64,000 nucleotides of DNA, taken from NCBI GenBank assembly GCA_963664635.1, contig OY761542.1, forward strand, positions 1,922,001 to 1,986,000, written 5' to 3'. The notes below the pieces were generated by a model, which had not been told where the DNA came from, ran no database searches, and saw nothing but the letters and a program-made list of their open reading frames with translations. A program made the translations under genes and the position numbers. Source of the DNA: VXNE01 sp963664635. GTDB lineage: Bacteria; Pseudomonadota; Gammaproteobacteria; Pseudomonadales; Azotimanducaceae. Shown in pieces: positions 36,851-46,844 of the stretch (positions are counted from its first letter, which is position 1; each line of letters opens with the position of its first letter).

Positions 36851-37615
36851 CTACCCGTTCCACCACGGACTGTCGGAGAACGACCGCAGGTCCAGTTCGT
36901 GAGTCCACACCGAGCGGTGCTGTTGCGCGATGTGCCAGTAGGTGTCGGCGATCTTCGCGGGCAGCATGAGCCCGTCGTGCTCCATGCCGCGGGTCTCGCG
37001 CAACTGCTGGTAGCGCTCCGGCCCGAGCATCTTGCCGAGCGTGTCGGGAGCGTCCACGGCGCCGTCCACCAGGATGTGGGCCACGTGCACGCCCTTCGGC
37101 CCGTACTCGGCGTTCAGGGTCTGGCAGAGCATCCGGCGCCCGCCCATGGCCGCGGCGTGCGAGTGCTGCCCGGCGTTGCCGCGCACGGCGGCGGTCGCCG
37201 AAGTGACGAGCAGCGTCCCCTGGCCGCGCTCCTCCATGAGCGGACAGATCAGGTTCGCGAGCCGGAAGAGCCCGAACGTGCCGAGGCGCCAACCGATCTC
37301 GAAGGCCTTGTAGCTGGTGCTGCGCAGGGAGCGGTCGCCGATCTGGGCGCCGAGGTTGTAGACGGCGACCTCGATGGGGCCGATCTCCGCCTCGATGGCT
37401 TCGACGCGCTGCTCGATGGTGCCGTCGTCCACGGCGTTCAGCAGGTGGCCGGAGGCGGTGCCGCCGTCCGCTTCGATGGCGCCGACGAGCCGGTCGAGGC
37501 CGTCCTGATCCGTGCGGCGGCACAGCACCGCATGGTATCCCTCCCGGGCGAAGCGGCGGCCGACGTTACCGCCGATGCCGGCGCCGGCGCCGATGACGAG
37601 GCAGACAGGTTTCAT
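36851..37615 (-). CDS. Short-chain dehydrogenase/reductase fold protein with altered active site
   Basis: 254 residues. Rossmann GAGAGIGGNVGRRFAREG (9-26), VYNLGAQIGDRS in place of NAG, and a catalytic Ser139 region (LLVTSATAAVRGNAGQHSHA). The Tyr-x-x-x-Lys pair expected about 13 and 17 residues after that Ser is absent: the text is HSHAAAMGGRR. It may be a catalytically changed or non-catalytic SDR. It binds NAD(P) by its fold; no reaction can be given. Confidence 0.8.
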   Translation of the reverse strand: MKPVCLVIGAGAGIGGNVGRRFAREGYHAVLCRRTDQDGLDRLVGAIEADGGTASGHLLNAVDDGTIEQRVEAIEAEIGPIEVAVYNLGAQIGDRSLRSTSYKAFEIGWRLGTFGLFRLANLICPLMEERGQGTLLVTSATAAVRGNAGQHSHAAAMGGRRMLCQTLNAEYGPKGVHVAHILVDGAVDAPDTLGKMLGPERYQQLRETRGMEHDGLMLPAKIADTYWHIAQQHRSVWTHELDLRSFSDSPWWNG

Positions 37616-37661
37616 GGGCGGAGTCCTCTCTCTTCTGCTGAGTTGATGGCCGGATGGCGTG

Positions 37662-38030
37662 TCAGACCCGGTACGGTGTCTCGACGGGCACGGGATTTCG
37701 GTTCTTGAAGTCCCGGGTGTTGCGCGTGACCAGGGTCAGGTCATGCTCCAGCGCGATCGCGGCCTGCATGGCGTCTGGCAACTTCCAGCGGTGCGTGCGC
37801 CGCAGGCGCGCCGCGGTGTCGGCGACCTCGACGGTCACCGGCAAGGTTACAAACCCGTCCAGCAGTTCGCGCGCCAGGGGCTCCGACGCCGCGTCGAAGC
37901 CGGCCAGGGTCTCGGCGCGCGTGATCACGGAAATCGAACACTCGCCGCCGTTGGCGGCCAGGAACCGGGAGGCCGCGGCCACGCCGTTGAAGTGGTCGAT
38001 CAGGATGACCGAGTCGAGCAGATAACGCAT
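37662..38030 (-). CDS. vapC: PIN-domain toxin (VapC family)
   Basis: 122 residues. PIN acidic residues are visible: Asp6 (YLLDSVILIDH), Glu40 (SVITRAETLAGF), Asp86 (WKLPDAMQAAIA) and Asp107 (TRNTRDFKN). These coordinate Mg for ribonuclease action on tRNA or other RNA. It starts 6 nt after the ribbon-helix-helix antitoxin stop; this order is typical. Confidence 0.9.
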   Translation of the reverse strand: MRYLLDSVILIDHFNGVAAASRFLAANGGECSISVITRAETLAGFDAASEPLARELLDGFVTLPVTVEVADTAARLRRTHRWKLPDAMQAAIALEHDLTLVTRNTRDFKNRNPVPVETPYRV

Positions 38031-38036
38031 GCGGGC

Positions 38037-38267
38037 TCACGACCACTCGTCGCGGATGCGTCTCTGGTAGTCGAGGCCGTCCCCGCCACGCCAGATGCCG
38101 GCCGTTTGCTCGACGGCCTGCTGCAGGGACGGCTTGGCGTCCTCGCGTGCCCGGAAGTCGCGAACCGCCTGGCGCACCAACTCGGTCATGGCCACGCCGC
38201 GGAGCGCGGCCTGGCGGTCCAGCCAGGCCTTCTGGTCCGGATCGAGGCTGATGACGGTGCGGGGCAT
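38037..38267 (-). CDS. vapB: Ribbon-helix-helix antitoxin (VapB-like)
   Basis: 76 residues: MPRTVISLDPDQKAWLDRQAALRGVAMTELVRQAV is a classic RHH DNA-binding unit, followed by an extended toxin-binding tail (LDYQRRIRDEWS). It lies directly upstream of the PIN toxin and 12 nt downstream of an inverted repeat that should be its operator, so autoregulation is likely. The longer upstream frame is shadow of the MTHFR gene. Confidence 0.88.
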   Translation of the reverse strand: MPRTVISLDPDQKAWLDRQAALRGVAMTELVRQAVRDFRAREDAKPSLQQAVEQTAGIWRGGDGLDYQRRIRDEWS

Positions 38268-38279
38268 TGGGTCACGCCC

Positions 38280-38307
38280 GATATCGTTCGTAGCCGAGAA
38301 CGATATC
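38280..38307. promoter_or_regulatory. Inverted-repeat operator of the VapBC pair
   Basis: GATATCGTTC, 8-nt spacer, GAACGATATC: a perfect 10-bp inverted repeat 12 nt before the antitoxin ATG. Its outer two bases overlap the stop codon of the MTHFR gene. Sites like this bind RHH antitoxins. The spacing also suits a promoter within it. Confidence 0.7.
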
Positions 38308-39208
38308 ATGGATGCGGACGTCCGGCGACGCCGAGAATCTCCGGGATATGTCGTTCCCAGCCGATGGCCATGATGTGCACGCCGCCGCACATCGGCGCTA
38401 CCTCGCGCACGATGCGTCCCGCCATGCGCACGCTCGTCTCGACGGGATTCGACGCTCGGGCGAGTTCGTCGATCAGCGGGTCGGGGACCACGACGCCCGG
38501 GATCCGTTCCGTCATGTAGCGTGCCTGCCTTGCGGACTTGAGCACGATGATGCCGGCCAGGATCGGAACTCCGAACCCCTCGCAACGCGCCATGAAACGC
38601 TCGAAGCCGTCGGGCTCGTAGACGGCGTTGGTCTGGAAGAACTCGGCCCCGGAGGCGATCTTCGCCTCCATGCGCGCGACTTCCTTGCCGAGGTCCGGGA
38701 CGGCCACGTTCGCCACCGCGCCCTTGTAGAAGCGCGGACCGTCGTTGAGGGCGTTGCCGGAGAAGTCCTCTCCCGCCTCCAGCCGACCAGCGGCCCGGAG
38801 GATGTCCTCGGCGCCGAGATCGAACACGGCCTTCGCCTCGGGATGGTCGCCCCCGGAGGGGGGATCGCCCGTCATGCAGACGAGATTCTCGACCCCGAGG
38901 GCATGCGCCGCGAGCATGTCCGCCTGCAGGGCCAGGCGGTTACGGTCGCGCCCGGCGATCTGCAGCGTCGACTCGATGCCCCGGTCGCCCAGCAGGTGCG
39001 CGGCGGCGATCGGCGCCATGGCCATGCGGGAGGCCGCCGAATCGGTCAGGTTGAAGGCCGTGACGTGGTCCCTGAGCGCCTCCGCGGTAGACAGGAGCTC
39101 GGTCAGGTCGGATCCCTTCGGCGGATTCAGCTCGGCCGTGAGGGTGAAATCCCGTTGCGCGAGGGACTGCGAAAGATCACTCACGACCGGGACGCTCGCC
39201 GTCGCCAA
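38306..39208 (-). CDS. Methylenetetrahydrofolate reductase family protein
   Basis: 300 residues with the MetF TIM-barrel signatures: FTLTAELNPPKGSDL (catalytic Glu), FNLTDSAASRMAMAP, LQIAGRDRNRLALQADML, GVENLVCMTGDPPSGGDHPEAK and GAEFFQTNAVYEP. It would reduce 5,10-methylene-THF using FAD, or belong to a methyltransfer branch, since this subgroup is shorter and lies outside methionine operons. It sits between two toxin-antitoxin pairs on the same strand. Confidence 0.85.
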   Translation of the reverse strand: MATASVPVVSDLSQSLAQRDFTLTAELNPPKGSDLTELLSTAEALRDHVTAFNLTDSAASRMAMAPIAAAHLLGDRGIESTLQIAGRDRNRLALQADMLAAHALGVENLVCMTGDPPSGGDHPEAKAVFDLGAEDILRAAGRLEAGEDFSGNALNDGPRFYKGAVANVAVPDLGKEVARMEAKIASGAEFFQTNAVYEPDGFERFMARCEGFGVPILAGIIVLKSARQARYMTERIPGVVVPDPLIDELARASNPVETSVRMAGRIVREVAPMCGGVHIMAIGWERHIPEILGVAGRPHP

Positions 39209-39234
39209 CGCGGCGACAGAGCGGCGAACGGCGC

Positions 39235-39564
39235 TCAGTCCGCAAGTCCGGTCGCAAAGGCAAGCGCACTGTTCAACAGGCCGATTTCGCGGCGGCTCAG
39301 CGAGCCGATACGTGTACCGATCCTTCTGCGACGGACGGTGACGGGTTTGTCCGCCATGATCTGCGACATGGTCCGCAGCCCGTTGGTGGGCGCGGGCTCC
39401 ACCGTGACGCGGAAGTCGGGAGCGTCTTCGAGCGTGGACGTCATCTGGCAGACGATCACCGAGTCGTGATCGGGCGGAAAGGCATCGGTCTGCACGACGA
39501 CTGCGGGTCGCGGTTTGCCGAAGTCGCCGGACGCGGCCACGATGACCACGTCACCCCTTTTCAT
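39235..39564 (-). CDS. mazF: MazF/PemK-type endoribonuclease toxin
   Basis: 109 residues with the MazF/PemK fold: MKRGDVVIVAASGDFGKPRPAVVVQTD (the conserved RGDVV and GKPRPAVVVQ), VIVCQMTSTLE and MADKPVTVRRRRIGTRIGSL. It cleaves RNA. Its N-terminus overlaps the upstream antitoxin by 14 nt, so the pair is coupled. Confidence 0.9.
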   Translation of the reverse strand: MKRGDVVIVAASGDFGKPRPAVVVQTDAFPPDHDSVIVCQMTSTLEDAPDFRVTVEPAPTNGLRTMSQIMADKPVTVRRRRIGTRIGSLSRREIGLLNSALAFATGLAD

Positions 39565-39766
39565 GCTCGTCGAATTCCGAGACCGCCTCGATCCAGCTCA
39601 GCGCATCGGTCTCGTGATGGGGGTCGAGCCCCGCGATCGAGCGGGCGACACGCGCGCGTACTTCGGGCGACCGCGCATCCGGCGCGGTCACGCGGATTTC
39701 GCGCCTGCCCTCCCGGCGTCTTCGATCTCGCATGGTGCGCATCCTCTCCGCAGACGACTGTGCCAT
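39551..39766 (-). CDS. MazE-type antitoxin (DUF3018-like)
   Basis: 71 residues: MAQSSAERMRTMRDRRRREG, then RREIRVTAPDARSPEVRARV and an acidic end WIEAVSEFDEHEKG. This matches the DUF3018 antitoxin group paired with PemK-type toxins. The ATG at 39766 has a GAGG five nt upstream, better than the one at 39796. A perfect palindrome lies 32 nt upstream. Confidence 0.82.
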   Translation of the reverse strand: MAQSSAERMRTMRDRRRREGRREIRVTAPDARSPEVRARVARSIAGLDPHHETDALSWIEAVSEFDEHEKG

Positions 39767-39797
39767 CGCTGCCTCGCCGACTCCACTCACGGGCATT

Positions 39798-39809
39798 GTA
39801 ACGCGTTAC
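39798..39809. promoter_or_regulatory. 12-bp palindrome upstream of the MazEF-like pair
   Basis: GTAACGCGTTAC, a perfect palindrome between the antitoxin start and the phosphatase stop. Likely the operator of the autoregulated toxin-antitoxin unit. No -35/-10 pair is clear. Confidence 0.5.
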
Positions 39810-39850
39810 GTTTCGAGGCGAGCCGGGTTTCGCGGGCCTGTCATGAGGCA

Positions 39851-41524
39851 CTACGTCACCCGCCTCGGGATCGTAACCGCGTGATAGGGCTCCAGCGCGT
39901 CGATGGCCGCTTCCGGTTCCCCCCTGCGCCACTCGAAGAGCCGCACCGTCACCGCGTCCGGTGCGATGTCGAACAGTGCGAACCCGTTCTTCTCGCGTAC
40001 GGCGGCGACGTCCTCCACCTCGAGGCCGGTCGGGGTCACCGGCGGCGTGCCGCGGCCGCGCGACGGCCAGCCGCGGCCGGTTCCCAGCGGGCCGGTCAGG
40101 ATCGCGTGCACCGGACTGGCGCCGAGGTCCAGGTCCGCGCTGCGGGCGATGCGTACGTGGCCGGTCGCGTGGAGGTCTCCGGACAGGACGATGCCGGCGC
40201 GTTCGGCCTGTCCCGCGAGCGCGCCGAGGAGCCGCTGGTGCTGCAGGAACCAGCCGCGCTGCCAGAAGAACTTCCGGCGTTCGGTGGTCAGGCGGAACCG
40301 CTGCTGCCCGTCGGCACGGATCTGTGAGATGGCCGTGTCCCCCGCGCCCACGTCCGCGACGTCCGGGTACCACTCCCGCCACTTGCCGGCGGTCCACCCG
40401 AAGGGATGCGAGGGGACGTGGAAGAGATGCCGCACGCGCTGGTCGGCGGTCCGCGCGGCGAGCCAGGCTTCGGCCTCCGGGGGCACGAGTCCGCCGACCT
40501 CGCCCTTCAGCGACAGGAACCGGGCGCAGTCGTAGATCAGGGCCTCCGCGAGGTTGCCGTAGCGGAACGTGCCGAAGCTCTCGGACACGCCGGCCTCGCG
40601 GTCGCCCGCGCCGGAACCGGACATGAGCGCGGGGCGAGCGGGATCGGGAAGGAACTCGGGCATGAAAAGGTCCCGCGTGAACCGCCCGAAGGAGAGCTGG
40701 TAGGCGTGCGGGGGCAGCGTCACGAAACGGTCAGTGGCCTCGTCGTTCTCGAAGTAGTCGTGGTCGTCGTTGACGAAGTAGCTCGGCGTGGAGCGGAGCA
40801 TCACGCCGTAGAGTTCCGCGAACTGCGGCTCGACGGCGGTCTTGATGGCCGCCTCGTTGGGCGTGCCGCGGGCGGGCCGGCGCCGGTCGAGGGGACCCAT
40901 GCCGGCGTACCAGGCGCGTGCCGCGTCGCGCACGTCCGCCCGGTGGGAGTCGAGCTGCGTGCGCTGGTCCCAGTAGAAGTGATCGCCGATGGCGATCGCG
41001 GCGTCGGGCGAGAAGGACAGGGCCCGCGCCAGCAGGCGGCGCCGGAGCGCCAGGGCCAGGAACGGCTGCTCGGCTGCCGGGGACGACGGGTAGGCGGGAT
41101 AGCCGCCGGCGCACGTATAGGCGAGCAGCCGCACGGACGCCGGATTCGCGTCCGGGGCCGGATACGTCCGCAGCGGCCACGGATCGGTCAGGGGCGCGTC
41201 CGCCGCGTCGACGAGTTGCAGCCGGTACTCGTGGTCCGGCTGCAGACCGCGCACGTCGAAGGCGAAGTACCGGGACTCGGAGTCGGTGGTGCGGGCCGGG
41301 ACGCGCGTGTCCGCAACGCGTAGCACCGGCGGCGTGCGGGGCCCGCGGAACGAGCACTTGACGGTGAAGCGGTCGTGACTCGCGCCCGGCACGAGGTGGG
41401 ACAGGTCGCCCTGGCGCCAACCGTCGTCCGCGTAGGCGAGGCCCGGGCGCGCGCCCAATCCGAGCAGGCCGAGCGCGCCGCCGGTGCGAAAGAACCCCCG
41501 CCGCGTCCAGCGCGCCATCGTCAT
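39851..41524 (-). CDS. PhoD-type alkaline phosphatase/phosphodiesterase, Tat-exported
   Basis: 557 residues. A twin-arginine signal (Arg8-Arg9 in WTRRGFFRTGG followed by a Gly/Leu-rich core) sends it to the periplasm. Then a Fn3-like domain and the metallophosphatase core: AYTCAGGYPAY, IAIGDHFYWDQ, VNDDHDYFEND and SGDLHATG supply Asp/His metal ligands. It may release phosphate from phosphoesters. The start overlaps the MFS stop by 4 nt (ATGA), so the two are co-expressed. Confidence 0.85.
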   Translation of the reverse strand: MTMARWTRRGFFRTGGALGLLGLGARPGLAYADDGWRQGDLSHLVPGASHDRFTVKCSFRGPRTPPVLRVADTRVPARTTDSESRYFAFDVRGLQPDHEYRLQLVDAADAPLTDPWPLRTYPAPDANPASVRLLAYTCAGGYPAYPSSPAAEQPFLALALRRRLLARALSFSPDAAIAIGDHFYWDQRTQLDSHRADVRDAARAWYAGMGPLDRRRPARGTPNEAAIKTAVEPQFAELYGVMLRSTPSYFVNDDHDYFENDEATDRFVTLPPHAYQLSFGRFTRDLFMPEFLPDPARPALMSGSGAGDREAGVSESFGTFRYGNLAEALIYDCARFLSLKGEVGGLVPPEAEAWLAARTADQRVRHLFHVPSHPFGWTAGKWREWYPDVADVGAGDTAISQIRADGQQRFRLTTERRKFFWQRGWFLQHQRLLGALAGQAERAGIVLSGDLHATGHVRIARSADLDLGASPVHAILTGPLGTGRGWPSRGRGTPPVTPTGLEVEDVAAVREKNGFALFDIAPDAVTVRLFEWRRGEPEAAIDALEPYHAVTIPRRVT

Positions 41525-43092
41525 TCTCCTCCGGCCTCCCGAGCCTCCGCTGCGCGCGCCGCCGCCCGCTGCTTGCGGATCTCTTCCTGGACTTCCGCGA
41601 GCTTCTCCTCCGTCAGCGGATACTTCCACAGGAGCGGCATCGCCACGAACTTGAAGACCGCGGGAATGACCGAATACAGGCAGGCGAGCCAGATCAGCGC
41701 CATCCAGGTGTTGGCGCCGCTCAGCGGATCCGCGTTGGCGTCGAACCCGAAGTAGACGGCGGACGTCGTGCCGATGAAGATTCCGATCGCGTACGCCGCC
41801 TTCTTCACCATCGACCAGATGGCGAAGTAGGCGCCCGCGCGCTGCTCGCCGGTCTGCGCGGTGTCGACGTCCACCACGTCCGCCGCCATGGCGTTCGGGA
41901 GCGCGGCGAGCGCCCCGATCGACGAGCCCTTGAAGCACATCACCAGGATGAAGAAGAAGAACTTGCCGGTATCGATGCCCTCGAAATAGCTGACGATGCC
42001 GGAGTGCATGTCGGTCGGGAGGAACGCGAGGACCACCGGGATCTCGAAGGCGTTGAACCAGTCGTCGGGCGCGATGGCGATGAGGGGGATGAACGACGAC
42101 CAGACCGAGTACCAGCCGATCGCCCACATCGTCGCCCGGTGCTTGCCGACCTTGCGCGACAGCCAGAACCAGAAGGGCACCGCGGCGATCTGGCTGAGGA
42201 AGTAGGGGGCCAGGTACAGGCCGTACAGCTCGCCCGCCAGCAGCACGTGCTTGACGAAATAGAACGACAGGCTGTTCGTCATCGCCGCGCCGAGCGTGGA
42301 GAACAGGAAGATCACGATCAGCATCATGTACGGGCGGTTGCCGCGTACGTACTTGAGCCCCTCCCGGATCGGCACGCGGCGCTTCGACGTCTCCTGGATC
42401 GGATACTCCGGCACCGCGATCATCGCGTTGGTGACGAACACGAACATCAACGCCGCCATCCCGAGGGACAGGAAGTACACGGCGTCGGCCGGCTTGGTGT
42501 AGCCGAAGAACAGGATGATCGCGGGCGTGAAGGCCGAGATCAGGGATCCTCCGACGCCGAAGCCCTCGCGCCAGCTGAAGATGAGCGTGCGCTCGTGGTA
42601 GGTCCGTCCAAGTTCGGCGCCCCAGGCGTAGTACGGCAGTTCCTTGATGGTCGAACCGAGGTAGGCGAGCGCGACCATCCCCAGGAGATAGGCGTAACCC
42701 CAGTTGAAGGTGAAGCCGAGCAGGGTGATCTCCGAGAACTCCCAGGGCGGGACGAACAGCAGGTAGATGCCGACGATGTAGATCGGCGTGCCGATGAGGA
42801 CGAACGGTTTGCGCCGCCCCCACCGCGTTCGCAGCCGGTCGGACATGTAGCCGATGATGGGGTCGGTCACCACGTCCGTCAGGCGCGACAGCATGATGAC
42901 GGTCCCGACCATGGCCAGCTCCAGTCCGAACCCGTCCGAGTCGGCATAGAGCGGCGGCAGGTAGACCGCCATCGGAAGGCCCACCAGCGCCAGCGGCGCC
43001 GAGGGGGCCGAGTAGGACATGAGCCGGTAGGGCGACAGGGACGACGTGCCCCTGGACGCGCCGCCGCCGGCGGCCGCGGTTGCTTCGGCCAT
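41521..43092 (-). CDS. MFS transporter of the glycoside-pentoside-hexuronide type
   Basis: 523 residues, about twelve hydrophobic helices. LSRLTDVVTDPIIGYMSDRLRTRWGRRKPFVLIGTP is the family motif (Asp-Pro-x-x-Gly then RTRWGRRKP). A soluble tail rich in Lys/Glu/Arg closes it. It is a cation-coupled symporter for sugars, or in some cases steroid-like or other small solutes. It precedes the phosphatase with a 4-nt overlap and follows the amidohydrolase by 3 nt. Confidence 0.87.
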   Translation of the reverse strand: MAEATAAAGGGASRGTSSLSPYRLMSYSAPSAPLALVGLPMAVYLPPLYADSDGFGLELAMVGTVIMLSRLTDVVTDPIIGYMSDRLRTRWGRRKPFVLIGTPIYIVGIYLLFVPPWEFSEITLLGFTFNWGYAYLLGMVALAYLGSTIKELPYYAWGAELGRTYHERTLIFSWREGFGVGGSLISAFTPAIILFFGYTKPADAVYFLSLGMAALMFVFVTNAMIAVPEYPIQETSKRRVPIREGLKYVRGNRPYMMLIVIFLFSTLGAAMTNSLSFYFVKHVLLAGELYGLYLAPYFLSQIAAVPFWFWLSRKVGKHRATMWAIGWYSVWSSFIPLIAIAPDDWFNAFEIPVVLAFLPTDMHSGIVSYFEGIDTGKFFFFILVMCFKGSSIGALAALPNAMAADVVDVDTAQTGEQRAGAYFAIWSMVKKAAYAIGIFIGTTSAVYFGFDANADPLSGANTWMALIWLACLYSVIPAVFKFVAMPLLWKYPLTEEKLAEVQEEIRKQRAAARAAEAREAGGE

Positions 43093-43095
43093 GCC

Positions 43096-44256
43096 TCAGC
43101 TCACATCGAAGACGCGGGCGAAGTTCTCCGCGTAGAACTTGTCGTGCACGGCCGCATCGAGATCACCGAGGCTCGCCTCGAAGCGCCCGATCGGGTCGCG
43201 TCCGCCTTCGACGTGCGGGTAGTCGCTGGAGAAGAGGTACAGGTCCGGGTTGGACTGGCGGATGAGTGCGCCGACATCCTCGTAGACGAACGGCGTGAAG
43301 GCGAACTGCTCGGTGAGCTGCTCGCTCGGCCTGCGCGTGAGCGCGGCGAGTTCCGGCTCGGTCCGCCGCCAGATTCCGTGGATCCAGTCGAGACGCCGCA
43401 GCATGGCCGGCACGTACCCCGCGCCGAGCTCGACCGCCGCGCCGGTGAGGCCGCGGAACCGTTCGAAGACCCCGTCGAGGAGCATGATGCTGACGAATCG
43501 TTCGGGGGCGTGGTGCAGGGACGTCATGTCCTTGCCGCGCACGTTCTCGCCGCCGCCGAGCCAGTCCGTCGGCGCCGGGCGCCCGTTGTTGGTCCAGACG
43601 GGATCGATCTGCAGGGCATCGCCGCCGACGTGCAGCACGAACGGCACCCGGGCCTCCTGCAGGCGCGCCCAGAACGGGTCGAGGTCGTTGTGGCCGGGTG
43701 AGCGGTCGCCGCAGTCGCGATGCGGAATCCACACGGCCTGGAGCCCCAGGGCGAGCAGCCGGTCGAGTTCCTCGACGGCGCGCCGGGGATCGTCCAGTTC
43801 GACCGCGCCGACGCCCATCAGGCGCTCGTCGGCCCCCGTGAAATCCTGCATCGCGCGGTTGTGCAGGGTGGCGTTGCGGTAGCGGGCGTCCAGGTCCAGG
43901 CGGCGATCGAACACCGGCCCCGTCGAGAGGCTGGCGAAAACGAGCTGCCGGTCGAAGCCCAGCATGTCGAGGGCGGTGGAGCGTTCCCGTCTGTCGAAAG
44001 CGCCGAGGGCCTCGTACATCTTGGGCCCGCGCAGGAGGTCGTCGCCCTGCGCGAGAAGGGTGGCGAGGTGGGCCTCGCCGTGGCCGCCGGACTCGACCAG
44101 CGCGCCCACGTTCGCGTCGGCCACGCCGGCGGCGCCGAACGTGATCGCCGGAACGTCGTCGCGTTCCGCCGGATCGGCGTGGAGCTTCAGGTGATCCGGC
44201 AGCTCCATGATGTGGCTGTCGGCATCGTAGCAGGTGCGGCCGCTGGCGTAGGTCAT
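43096..44256 (-). CDS. Amidohydrolase_2-family metal-dependent hydrolase
   Basis: 386 residues from the ATG at 44256 with a GGAGGAG box 4-5 nt upstream. TIM-barrel amidohydrolase_2 signals: YDADSHIMELPDHL at the N-terminus (D-x-H in place of HxH), IPHRDCGDRSPGHND, FVLHVGGDA and LFSSDYPHVEGGRDPI at the end (conserved Asp). Such enzymes decarboxylate or hydrolyse aromatic or dicarboxylic acids. Its neighbours are the MFS and phosphatase genes on the same strand. Confidence 0.85.
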   Translation of the reverse strand: MTYASGRTCYDADSHIMELPDHLKLHADPAERDDVPAITFGAAGVADANVGALVESGGHGEAHLATLLAQGDDLLRGPKMYEALGAFDRRERSTALDMLGFDRQLVFASLSTGPVFDRRLDLDARYRNATLHNRAMQDFTGADERLMGVGAVELDDPRRAVEELDRLLALGLQAVWIPHRDCGDRSPGHNDLDPFWARLQEARVPFVLHVGGDALQIDPVWTNNGRPAPTDWLGGGENVRGKDMTSLHHAPERFVSIMLLDGVFERFRGLTGAAVELGAGYVPAMLRRLDWIHGIWRRTEPELAALTRRPSEQLTEQFAFTPFVYEDVGALIRQSNPDLYLFSSDYPHVEGGRDPIGRFEASLGDLDAAVHDKFYAENFARVFDVS

Positions 44257-44383
44257 CACTCCTCCCTCGGGGTGGGCGCCAGCCTGTTCTCGCGGCCGGT
44301 CGTCCCAATCGGCAAAGCGGCCCGATGGTGCCGGCTAATCGCCGGCCGCGCAAGCGGCCCCGCGGCGACGCTACAATGCCCGC

Positions 44384-45550
44384 ATGCACCGAACGGTCTT
44401 TCGCAACGTGCGTATCTGGGATGGCGTGACGCAGGGGTACGCGCACGCCGACGCCTTGGCGGTCGCGGACGGACGCATCGCGGCCGTCGGCGATGTCGCG
44501 GCCATACCGGAGACGGACCACCGCGACGCCGCCGGCCTGACCGTCATCCCCGGGCTGATCGACGCGCACGTCCACATGACGCTGGACCCGTCCCTCCCCA
44601 CGCCGGACGCCCAGCTCGCGGTGCCCGACGACCGTTTGGTGGAAGGCATGAACGAGCGGGCGGAAGCGATGGTCCGCGCGGGCATCACGACGGCCCGCGA
44701 TCTCGGTGGCGGCAAGTGGCTCGAACTCGCCCTGCGCGACCGCATCGCGGCGGGGCAGCCGGGCCCGCGGTTGCTCTGTGCGGGGCAGCCGGTGACGTCC
44801 GTCGGCGGCCACTGCCACTTCTGGGGCGGCGAGGCGTGCGATGCCGAGGCGGCGGAGTCCGTCATCGAACGCCAGGCCGGGCACGGCGTCGACCTGATCA
44901 AGATCATGGCGACCGGCGGCAACCTCACGAAGGGGTCGTCTCCGCGCAGGGCCCAGTACGACGCCGAGACCACGCGGGCGATCGTGGAGCACGCGCGGCG
45001 CCGCGGTTTCGACGTCGCCGCGCACTGTCACGGTACCGAGGGCATCGCGTACGCGGCCCGCGCCGGCGTGGCGACCATCGAGCACTGCTCGTGGCTCGGC
45101 GACGATGGCATGCGCTCCGGGTACGACCCCGAGGTGGCGGCGGAGATCGCGGCGCACGGCGCCTGGGTGTCGCCGACGATCAACGCGGGCTGGCAGCGGT
45201 TCGCGAAGAACGCGAAGTTCGAGCGGGCCGTCCAGGGGACGTTCGCGCGCATGCGGGAGGCGGGAGTGCGGCTCATCGCGTCCACGGACGCGGGCATTCC
45301 AAACGTGCGCCACGAGGATCTCGCGCGGGCGTTGCCCGTGTTCGCGCACTACGCGGGACTGAAGCCGGTGGAAGTGCTGCGCAGCGCCACGTCGGACTGC
45401 GCCGCCGCGATCGGGCTCGGGGCGGTGACCGGGCGCGTCGCGGCGGGCCTCGCCGCGGACCTGCTGTTCGTGGAGGGGGACCCGCTGGCGGACCTGGCGG
45501 GGCTCGAATCCCCCGCACTGGTCATCGCCGGCGGTCGCGAGTACTCGTAG
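44384..45550 (+). CDS. Amidohydrolase family protein (imidazolonepropionase/prolidase-like)
   Basis: 388 residues. Metal motif HVH at 62-64 (GLIDAHVHMTL), Lys in VDLIKIMATGG as carbamylated Lys candidate, CHGTEG and IEHCSW (His ligands), and STDAGIPN (Asp). Closest in look to Xaa-Pro dipeptidases and imidazolonepropionase-like amidohydrolases. Divergent from the amidohydrolase_2 gene with a 127-nt gap; precedes an acyl-CoA dehydrogenase by 63 nt. Confidence 0.87.
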   Translation: MHRTVFRNVRIWDGVTQGYAHADALAVADGRIAAVGDVAAIPETDHRDAAGLTVIPGLIDAHVHMTLDPSLPTPDAQLAVPDDRLVEGMNERAEAMVRAGITTARDLGGGKWLELALRDRIAAGQPGPRLLCAGQPVTSVGGHCHFWGGEACDAEAAESVIERQAGHGVDLIKIMATGGNLTKGSSPRRAQYDAETTRAIVEHARRRGFDVAAHCHGTEGIAYAARAGVATIEHCSWLGDDGMRSGYDPEVAAEIAAHGAWVSPTINAGWQRFAKNAKFERAVQGTFARMREAGVRLIASTDAGIPNVRHEDLARALPVFAHYAGLKPVEVLRSATSDCAAAIGLGAVTGRVAAGLAADLLFVEGDPLADLAGLESPALVIAGGREYS

Positions 45551-45613
45551 GGGACGGCGCCGAAACGCTACCATTGCGCAGCCGTCGCAGAGGAGTCGCG
45601 GAGGAACGACCAC

Positions 45614-46786
<1,173 letters not shown>

Positions 46787-46844
46787 GGGGTCGGGCGCGG
46801 GCAATCATTCAGGGCGGGAAGCCCACGGTTCCAGGGGGAAATCC

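Noticed and set aside
39851..42823. A single 990-codon minus-strand frame over the phosphatase and MFS genes
   Set aside because: Only the part from 41524 is real (the phosphatase). The rest is the MFS gene in a wrong frame; the MFS stop and phosphatase start overlap as ATGA.
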